DNA of 64,000 bases. Origin: Cellulophaga omnivescoria (GTDB lineage Bacteria > Bacteroidota > Bacteroidia > Flavobacteriales > Flavobacteriaceae). The stretch is from the NCBI RefSeq assembly GCF_001999725.1, contig NZ_MDDP01000010.1, positions 1-64,000 of the forward strand, given 5' to 3'. Under the pieces are notes generated by a model that did not search any database, was not told the DNA's origin, and saw nothing but the letters and a program-made list of their open reading frames with translations. The position numbers were made by a program, and so were the translations under genes. Numbering within the stretch: the stretch's first letter is position 1; each line of letters begins with the position of its first letter. Of the stretch, positions 35,168 through 41,108 are shown piece by piece.

Positions 35168-35824
35168 TTATTCGTTATCAAATTCATTCTGTTTTGGTGG
35201 CGGTGGTGGTGGAATATTTGTAATGTCAAATCCCTCAAAAAGAATGTTATATTTAAAATAGTCAGAACCGTTTTGTGAATTAATTTCTTTAAACTGTCTA
35301 ACAATTTCTTTTAGAGCTCTTTTTGTTGTTTCAATTGGATATTTATCTTCAACGTAAAAATAAATTAAAGCTGGTTTTAGTTTGTTTTCGTTATACTGAA
35401 AGTTATACTTTTTAGATATTATCTTATTCAGTTCCGTTTTTAGGAATTCTATTGGTTTTGTTTTTTTGTTTTTTCCATATTTAATTACCAAAGAATCATT
35501 TCTAACAAACAATAAATTCCGCCTGAAGTAACATCCAATTTCTCCAGAAGTTGGGCAGTCAGCAAATCCAGTTAAATGATAAATAGTATCATTTGATTTA
35601 AATCTTAAACCTGACGATTTTCCCTCACAGGTCAATTTGCCCATTTTTTGTCTTAATTCCGCAAAATTTGAAACTGAATCTAAATCTATAATTCCAATCT
35701 TGTCATCAATTTCGAAACTTTTAAAATCCTCTGAAAATAATTCAGCCAAAGGTTTTTTTTCTTTCAAATTTGAGCAGGAACTTAAAATCAAAAGAAAGAT
35801 AAATATGTAGATTGATTTTGTCAT
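35168..35824 (-). CDS. lipoprotein with C-terminal poly-proline
   Basis: A 218-aa protein from ATG at 35824, with signal IFIFLLILSSCSNLK (Cys17). It contains GKLTCEGKSSG, a possible disulfide-rich middle (ADCPTSGEIGC) and a tail with six prolines (NIPPPPPPKQNEF). It is a distant relative of the lipoprotein at 37312 in this array (shared GK(L/I)xC, ND(S/T) strand and IPPP end). Function unknown. Its cassette ends match poorly. Confidence 0.7.
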   Translation of the reverse strand: MTKSIYIFIFLLILSSCSNLKEKKPLAELFSEDFKSFEIDDKIGIIDLDSVSNFAELRQKMGKLTCEGKSSGLRFKSNDTIYHLTGFADCPTSGEIGCYFRRNLLFVRNDSLVIKYGKNKKTKPIEFLKTELNKIISKKYNFQYNENKLKPALIYFYVEDKYPIETTKRALKEIVRQFKEINSQNGSDYFKYNILFEGFDITNIPPPPPPKQNEFDNE

Positions 35825-35833
35825 AATTGTGTA

Positions 35834-35960
35834 CAACGGTCTCGTATAACCGTCAGTTACGGGTTAATATGCGTTAATATTCGGTTTAGCACTGGCGTTA
35901 GCAATTCCGAGTGGATTCGGACGTAGTCGAATCCGCCGTAATTGCGGTTACACATTGTTG
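35834..35960 (-). repeat. attC-like inter-cassette element (C4), best-preserved
   Basis: 127 nt from CAACGGTCTCG to ACATTGTTG. The left arm TAACCGTCAGTTACGG (35847-35862) pairs with CCGTAATTGCGGTTA (35936-35950), leaving one extra T and a short mismatched spacer before CAAC/GTTG. The inner hairpin is GGATTC (35913-35918) with GAATCC (35929-35934). This is the R-spacer-L layout with an extrahelical base known from integron attC sites, seen here by eye. Confidence 0.8.
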
Positions 35961-35967
35961 TAAGTAG

Positions 35968-36495
35968 TTATTTTCTTTTATTCAATTCAGATGTCATTAT
36001 TTCATATAATTCCTCAAATTTAATTTTCAATCCATTTGTTGATATTTGAATAGGTGAACCAAACTTTTTAAAATTAGTCTCAACGTTTTTCCTTGTTAGG
36101 ACATTTTTTTGTCTGTCGATAAAATCATTCGGGTTATTTACAATAACTCGTATAAAATTTTGATTTATGACTTTGCTTTTTTCAATACTTTCAATATTCT
36201 CCCATTTTATAAGTCCAGAGTTTATGGAAGTTGAGTTGTCATATATTCCCTCATCATTAATTTTTATTCCGTATTTATTTTCAAAGAGTTTTTTTGCAAT
36301 TAATATTCCCATTCCTCCAAAGAAGATTATGGAAAGAAATCCAATTGATTTTCGAAAAATATTATTATTTAGTATCTCAAGATTAACAATTGGCGCATAA
36401 TATGCAATCCATATTCCTAAAAACACGAAGATTAGAGATAGTCCAATTAATCCAATTATTTTAAATTTACTTATTTCTATTATTTTTTCTTCCAT
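35968..36495 (-). CDS. two-helix membrane protein of unknown function
   Basis: A 175-aa protein with helices at about residues 12-32 and 48-66, followed by a soluble C-terminal domain of PH-like strand pattern (GIKINDEGIYDNSTSINSGL; IKWENIESIEKSKVI). It resembles the protein at 27221 in plan. Its cassette ends are perfectly complementary: TACTTACAAC (36515-36524) and GTTGTAAGTA (35957-35966). Confidence 0.7.
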   Translation of the reverse strand: MEEKIIEISKFKIIGLIGLSLIFVFLGIWIAYYAPIVNLEILNNNIFRKSIGFLSIIFFGGMGILIAKKLFENKYGIKINDEGIYDNSTSINSGLIKWENIESIEKSKVINQNFIRVIVNNPNDFIDRQKNVLTRKNVETNFKKFGSPIQISTNGLKIKFEELYEIMTSELNKRK

Positions 36496-36520
36496 TTTCT
36501 TTTTTTGGTTTAATTACTTA

Positions 36521-36713
36521 CAACGGTCTTGTGTCTGAAACGAAGCGTGTAAAAAGACACTAACTTTTCGGGTTAACACAGAGCCGAATTTTTATATTTT
36601 TGTTTTTAATTTTCTCTTTTTATAAGCCAAATCCATAAGATTTAGCGACATTATAAATATACACGGACCTTTCGGTTTTGCCATAAAGCCCGCATTACGT
36701 TTAGGGTTTGTTG
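36521..36713 (-). repeat. long attC-like inter-cassette element (C3)
   Basis: 193 nt from CAACGGTCTTGTGTCTG to GGGTTTGTTG. It has the inner motif CGGGTTAACACAGAGCCG and a longer central part (AAGCCAAATCC...GGACCTTTCGGTTTTG), so it is a size variant of the family. Confidence 0.6.
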
Positions 36714-36720
36714 TACCACG

Positions 36721-37263
36721 TTATTTTTTGTTTCTGTATAAATCCTCTATTTCGTCGATTAGATAAAAGTTTTTCAATTTAGATTTAACTCCATCAAAGT
36801 CCTTTTTTAAGAATAAACCAATTAGTTCCTTAGGAATTTGTTCGTTTTCAGTTTCCGTCATATAAAGTTTAATCTTTCTATAAGGATTATTTGGGTCATC
36901 CCTTTCGAAATGAGTACCAAATCCAACAACAAATTGAAACGAATCTTCGGTATTAGGAGCCGTACTAATGGACAAATACCTTTGTTCATATCTGTTGAGA
37001 ACTTCTAAGTCTGTCATATTAAAAGTTCCAGATTTAAACTCTTTCCAATAGTTGCTTTTCCAATCAATATTTTCAAAATCCGTATTATGTTTTTCTAAAG
37101 AAGTCTTGCCTAGAATTTGGTATAAGTCACTTTCCATACTAGAGGTATGAATCCGTGAAATAAACTCATCGACTATTTCTAAACTATCTATTTTAGCGTC
37201 TTTTTTTTCTTTACAAGAAGAAAACAATGTTACTAAAATAATTAGGATTGATATTTTTTTCAT
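36721..37263 (-). CDS. small lipoprotein of unknown function
   Basis: A 180-aa protein from ATG at 37263 with lipoprotein signal ILIILVTLFSSCKEKK (Cys17). The body is mixed, with a Trp/aromatic-rich IDWKSNYWKEFKSGTFN block and a helical C-terminus. No family is recognised. The seven bases GTACAAC on one side match GTTGTAC on the other as cassette ends. Confidence 0.65.
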   Translation of the reverse strand: MKKISILIILVTLFSSCKEKKDAKIDSLEIVDEFISRIHTSSMESDLYQILGKTSLEKHNTDFENIDWKSNYWKEFKSGTFNMTDLEVLNRYEQRYLSISTAPNTEDSFQFVVGFGTHFERDDPNNPYRKIKLYMTETENEQIPKELIGLFLKKDFDGVKSKLKNFYLIDEIEDLYRNKK

Positions 37264-37272
37264 AATTGTGTA

Positions 37273-37283
37273 CAACGGTGTTG
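37273..37283 (-). repeat. collapsed attC remnant (C2)
   Basis: CAACGGTGTTG joins a left CAACGGT directly to a right GTTG, the two ends of the element family with the whole interior gone. Only about 48 bp separate the genes at 36721 and 37312. It fits deletion by recombination between half-sites or replication slippage on a folded hairpin. Confidence 0.5.
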
Positions 37284-37311
37284 TGGTGCGTATTTTTTAG
37301 TTAATTTTAAT

Positions 37312-37950
37312 TTATTTTTTGAATGTTGGTGGTGGTATCAAAAACTCTTTATCAGTTAACCATATTTTAATATCCGTATTATTTGTTATTCCATAATATT
37401 TTTCGGTTAATTTATCTAAATTTTCAAGCAGTTTGTTAAATTCATTTTTCTTGTCATAAGAAATAAAAATCACTAGTTTTTTTGAATTTTCACTCAACAT
37501 AGGATTTATTCCATTATTGTTAATATCCATTTTTAAAACACTTTCTAAACTATCTAAAGGAAAACTTCCTTTTTTATGTTTAAAAATTGTGTCATTATGA
37601 ATTTCAATAACATTTTTTGATTTGACAATTTTATAGGAATCACCTTTCCAACAAGGATTATGAAAATAGATGGTTCTAATTTCATTATTTGTATTTAACG
37701 TTATTTTTGGAATACTGTCATTACAAACAATCTTTCCAGCTCGTTCAACTAAATCATTCCAATTATTGAACTTTTCAGTATTCAGTTCAACACCAAGACT
37801 ATCATTTTTTGTTTTCCATTTTCCAAATTCGCTTTGAACTATGGCAGTTTCTTTTTTAATTGACTCTTGTTCTTTTTTTTCAACTTTCCCACACCCATTA
37901 ATTAATAGAGTTAGGGTTATTACGAAGGACAATTTAAGTGTATTTTTCAT
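37312..37950 (-). CDS. lipoprotein, distant paralogue of the 35168 gene
   Basis: A 212-aa protein with signal VITLTLLINGCGKVEKK (Cys20), a GKIVCNDSIPKITLNT strand, NDTIFKHKKGSFPLDSLES and an IPPPTFKK tail. The order matches the lipoprotein at 35168. Its cassette ends pair at 11 of 14 positions: ATATGCACTAGAAC (37968-37981) against GTTGTGGTGCGTAT (37280-37293). Confidence 0.65.
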   Translation of the reverse strand: MKNTLKLSFVITLTLLINGCGKVEKKEQESIKKETAIVQSEFGKWKTKNDSLGVELNTEKFNNWNDLVERAGKIVCNDSIPKITLNTNNEIRTIYFHNPCWKGDSYKIVKSKNVIEIHNDTIFKHKKGSFPLDSLESVLKMDINNNGINPMLSENSKKLVIFISYDKKNEFNKLLENLDKLTEKYYGITNNTDIKIWLTDKEFLIPPPTFKK

Positions 37951-37977
37951 TTTTTCATTTTTTTGGCATATGCACTA

Positions 37978-38104
37978 GAACGGTCTCGGCTATGAGTAGT
38001 TGCGTGGTTTAGCACGTAATTTAGTAAATCAAAACCGAATAGAATATTCCGCAGGAATATTCGTAAGTAGGCTAGAACTAGCAATGAATTATATACCTTG
38101 TTTT
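37978..38104 (-). repeat. attC-like inter-cassette element (C1)
   Basis: About 127 nt starting GAACGGTCTCGGCTATGA and ending TATACCTTGTT. It contains GTGGTTTAGCACGTAATTT and a perfect hairpin GAATATTCC-GCA-GGAATATTC. A different hairpin from C4-C6 but the same overall plan. Confidence 0.7.
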
Positions 38105-38555
38105 AACACGTTTTTTTTATTTTTTCTCCTAAAATTCCTCCAGATATAAATGTTGGAATAAACCCAAAAAATAAAATCCAAAAGAATGGTTTATAATAAT
38201 AATCAATAATAGAATCATAAAGATTATTTCCTCTCATTAGTCCTTCTTCTATAAATCCAACAGTTGAACCTCCAAAAACTCCGCAAATCAAAATAACCAT
38301 TAGTCCGAACATTCCAATAAGAATTGAATTCCATTTTTTTTCACAAATCAGTTTCTCCATTTTTTTACCAACGTAATAACTTGAAATGAATAATGCTGTT
38401 ATTGCTAGAGCAAAATTTAAAGGAAAATCTAAAATAAAGTCGATTAAATCTTTTATTGGGTTTTTAGTTCCTGCTAAAAGCCAAAGAAAAATCAGAATTG
38501 CAATTAGGAGATTTATTCCAACAGTTATATAAGTAAACTTTACTGATTTATTCAT
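38103..38555 (-). CDS. four-helix membrane protein
   Basis: A 150-aa protein with four predicted membrane helices (LLIAILIFLWLLAG; FALAITALFISSYYVG; ILIGMFGLMVILICGVFGG; FFWILFFGFIPTFISGG) and a basic C-terminus. No family recognised. It follows the 38569 gene by 13 bp with no element between, so the two share one cassette and perhaps a function. Confidence 0.65.
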   Translation of the reverse strand: MNKSVKFTYITVGINLLIAILIFLWLLAGTKNPIKDLIDFILDFPLNFALAITALFISSYYVGKKMEKLICEKKWNSILIGMFGLMVILICGVFGGSTVGFIEEGLMRGNNLYDSIIDYYYKPFFWILFFGFIPTFISGGILGEKIKKTC

Positions 38556-38568
38556 TCAGTTCAATTGT

Positions 38569-38928
38569 TTATAAATTGTATTCTGTGTTTGGTAAAGCAA
38601 TGTCAACACTAAAGTTAATTCGTGAGATTGTCTTATTTTCCTCTGTACCTTTTGTTTTTGCTCCTAAACCAATTCCATAAACAGATATTCCAGCGTTAAT
38701 TCCGTTTTCCTCTTTTTCGGTAACAGTTACTGCGACGTCAAAATCGACTTTGGAAACTTTAATTGCACCTTCTTCTTTATTGTAGAAAATATAATTTTCG
38801 TTAGAGTCGTTTTGTGGTCTAAATCTCGGATTAATTCTCGCGTTATGTTCGATAGCAAACTCTTTGCAATCATCTAATCCTTTTATAACAGATTTGATTG
38901 TTTCGCATATAAATTCGTCTAATTTCAT
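38569..38928 (-). CDS. Trypco2-like domain protein, first gene of the array
   Basis: A 119-aa cytoplasmic protein. A helix at residues 1-28 (LDEFICETIKSVIKGLDDCK) is followed by a beta sandwich with KVDFDVAVTVTEKEENGINA and ISRINFSVDIALP. This resembles the trypsin-co-occurring domain 2 seen in signalling and conflict systems, assigned by pattern only. It is the first gene after the att-like site B and forms a two-gene cassette with the membrane protein at 38103, a plausible sensor or effector pair. Confidence 0.5.
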   Translation of the reverse strand: MKLDEFICETIKSVIKGLDDCKEFAIEHNARINPRFRPQNDSNENYIFYNKEEGAIKVSKVDFDVAVTVTEKEENGINAGISVYGIGLGAKTKGTEENKTISRINFSVDIALPNTEYNL

Positions 38929-38939
38929 AATTGTCTGTT

Positions 38940-38991
38940 GGTTTGGTCAAATGTGTTACAACTAGTTAATAAACGCAATTTATTGCGTTTG
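38940..38991 (-). repeat. attI-like site at the head of the array (copy B)
   Basis: The core 38955-38990 matches the site beside the recombinase (159-194) at 34 of 36 positions. Its inverted repeat AAACGCAAT/ATTGCGTTT is perfect (9 bp around TT). It lies 26 bp before the first array gene on the coding strand. No recombinase gene is next to it here, so this array may depend on the one at the left edge or on a lost copy. Confidence 0.65.
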
Positions 38992-39133
38992 TTCGGCCAT
39001 ATTGGTGGTATAAACGCACGTTTTTGCATTTTTGGTTACTATTTTTCTTACAATATAAAAACATTTTTTGTACTACAATTACAGAAATACGTAATTTATA
39101 TTTTTTTAATTAAATAATTACATAACACAAAAA

Positions 39134-39152
39134 AAGCCTCTAAAAGAGGCTT
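39134..39152 (-). terminator. rho-independent terminator after the VOC gene
   Basis: AAGCCTCT-AAA-AGAGGCTT is a perfect 8-bp stem; read on the minus strand it is followed by a T-run. It closes the minus-strand transcript from 39547 before the array begins. Confidence 0.9.
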
Positions 39153-39166
39153 GTATAAATTATAAT

Positions 39167-39547
39167 TTAGTTTTCTATTCTCCAAGGTGGGTTTAGTCTG
39201 TTTTCACCAGCATAAAATAATATCAGTTGGTTTCCATCTACATCTTTTAGCCTGGCTTCTCTCCACATCCAACTTTGGTCTGTTGGTAGTAGGTCAAAAT
39301 TAATTCCGTTTTGTTGTATAGCGTTCACTTGCTCGTCAAGGTTTTTGCATTCAAAATAAACATAAATACCTTCTCCTTTTGGCAATTCTTTTGTCTGGTG
39401 AACAGAAAAAGTTGAGTTGCCATCTGGACACACAAACCTTGCGTAATGCGGTAATGCTTTTACAATTAGTTTTAGCCCTAATTTTTCATAAAACGGTATA
39501 GACTTTGTTAAATCTAAAGAGGGTACAGTTACCTGGTTTAGGTTCAT
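39167..39547 (-). CDS. VOC (glyoxalase/dioxygenase) superfamily protein
   Basis: A 126-aa single-domain VOC protein: paired beta-alpha-beta-beta-beta modules with SLDLTKSIPFYEKLGLKLIV at the start and the typical LKDVDGNQLILFYAG end. Metal ligands of glyoxalases are partly present (Gln/Glu positions). The substrate is unknown; members include glyoxalases, dioxygenases and antibiotic-binding proteins. It has its own terminator. Confidence 0.85.
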   Translation of the reverse strand: MNLNQVTVPSLDLTKSIPFYEKLGLKLIVKALPHYARFVCPDGNSTFSVHQTKELPKGEGIYVYFECKNLDEQVNAIQQNGINFDLLPTDQSWMWREARLKDVDGNQLILFYAGENRLNPPWRIEN

Positions 39548-39602
39548 TGTTTTTTGGTTTAAATAAGGCTTGTTTTTAAATAAGGTTTAATACGTAAAAA
39601 TA

Positions 39603-41081
39603 CTATTCTTGCTCAAACCTTTTTGTAGTTTTAGAATACTTAAGTTTGTGTATGTCCCATTTGCTATGGCCTGCATTACGCTCTAGTTTTTGGGCAATTA
39701 TCATACGCTCACCATCTGTTCTAAGGTTAATCATTCCGTATTTGGTTAAAAACGAGTTTATTTCTTTATTAATTTTTTTTATACTTTTTAAAAACTTCTT
39801 TTTTTGCGCTTCTTCGGTTTCTTCTTTATAGTTCTTTTTTATGATTTTTAAATCTTTAAACATTTTAGAAATACCTTGTAGTTTAATATACGTTATTTCT
39901 TTTGTAGACCTAGCCAATTCGGTAGAGAAAATAAGTGGTTTTTCTCCATAACCACATTTGCCTAACGCACCAATAGTATCTGGCCTTGGATGAGCATAAC
40001 TTTCATCATCACCAGAAGATATTACTGTGGCACTAGAATTTATTGCTTGTATAAAGCCATAATGAAAATGATTGCTGCCATGGTGGCAAGCCTTGGCTAC
40101 ATCTACTTGTAATTCATGTAACTGAGCATTATTTTTGTAATAATCTTGTAGTATTTGGCCAAACTCTGTGTTAACATCTCCTCCTAAAAGAATTTTAGAC
40201 TTACCAAACTCGTACTTTAAAATAACAGAGTGTCCGTTTTTATCTTTTCCTAAATTGTTAATACTTTTTAGTGCATCTTTACCCTCAATTTTTTTAGTAA
40301 TTGGCCCTAATATTTTTATGGAGTTTTTAGTATTATTTACAGTGCTTTCTTTACTATAATTGGGCAAATAATTAGCGCTAATGTCTAACGCTTTAAAACT
40401 AACATTAGGGTTATGTTTTAATACTTTGTACAGTGTTTTACAATAGGTAGACCCTGCACCTTTTCTGTTTTTAGCGTCTGTAATTAAGTGCAGCATTTGC
40501 GCCGTAGTTGTTATTACATTTGTATAATAGCCATCTTTTTTAGAGCCTAATCTGTTAGCACCAGGGCGTTCTACTAAACCATTATGGTAAATGGTGTCTA
40601 TTTTTATTTTATCATTGTCAAAAACATACCCAAAACCTTGGTAGTGGTCAGCATCAGAATGACTAATAATTGTTGTGAACGGAAAAGATAAGGGAGATTT
40701 ACGGTCATACAAATTAAAACGCCATGATAGATACCGGTTCATATTATCGGTTTTTCCGGCATCTATAAGTATGTGTTTATCGTTTGGAGTAACAATATGG
40801 CAACCGTCTCCTTGGCCAATATCTACAAAGTTAACCTCTAATAACCTTTCTTTTCTAAGTTCATCTACTTTTACCCAACCATTGGTATTTCTGCTTCTGG
40901 CAAATACCCTATTATTTACAATTTTGGTATCTAAAATTTTTATATAATCACCAAATAAAAGATGATTGCCCCAAGACCTACCATCAGAAGATTTGTAAAT
41001 TTTTACAGAAGGGTATTCTGCAAACGCATATTTTCTTTTATAGGATCCTATGTTGTACGCGTCTTCTGATAGATGTGTCAT
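39603..41081 (-). CDS. ComEC-like metallo-beta-lactamase with N-terminal SH3-like domain
   Basis: A 492-aa soluble protein. Residues about 25-75 look like a bacterial SH3 domain (SVKIYKSSDGRSW, TNGWVKVDEL). From about 78 comes an MBL fold of the ComEC/Rec2 type: VNFVDIGQGDGCHIVTPNDK, SHSDADHYQG (metal ligands), LLGGDVN and HHGSNHFHYGF, with YAHPRPDTIGALG. The C-terminus is a Lys/Glu-rich helix. Full ComEC has a membrane channel, absent here, so it is not a DNA-uptake pore. A nuclease or phosphodiesterase role is inferred. It lies just upstream of the accessory block. Confidence 0.8.
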   Translation of the reverse strand: MTHLSEDAYNIGSYKRKYAFAEYPSVKIYKSSDGRSWGNHLLFGDYIKILDTKIVNNRVFARSRNTNGWVKVDELRKERLLEVNFVDIGQGDGCHIVTPNDKHILIDAGKTDNMNRYLSWRFNLYDRKSPLSFPFTTIISHSDADHYQGFGYVFDNDKIKIDTIYHNGLVERPGANRLGSKKDGYYTNVITTTAQMLHLITDAKNRKGAGSTYCKTLYKVLKHNPNVSFKALDISANYLPNYSKESTVNNTKNSIKILGPITKKIEGKDALKSINNLGKDKNGHSVILKYEFGKSKILLGGDVNTEFGQILQDYYKNNAQLHELQVDVAKACHHGSNHFHYGFIQAINSSATVISSGDDESYAHPRPDTIGALGKCGYGEKPLIFSTELARSTKEITYIKLQGISKMFKDLKIIKKNYKEETEEAQKKKFLKSIKKINKEINSFLTKYGMINLRTDGERMIIAQKLERNAGHSKWDIHKLKYSKTTKRFEQE

Positions 41082-41108
41082 TAGAACATTATTTTGGGTT
41101 ACATATGC

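Noticed and set aside
28256-38928. Polysaccharide-utilisation or secretion locus
   Set aside because: No SusC/SusD, sigma/anti-sigma or glycoside hydrolase genes; lipoproteins are unrelated single genes.
28123-38991. CRISPR array reading of the repeated elements
   Set aside because: The repeats are long, spaced by whole genes, imperfect and hairpin-forming; there are no short regular spacers and no cas genes.
39603-41081. ComEC DNA-uptake channel
   Set aside because: There are no membrane helices; only the soluble hydrolase domain is present.
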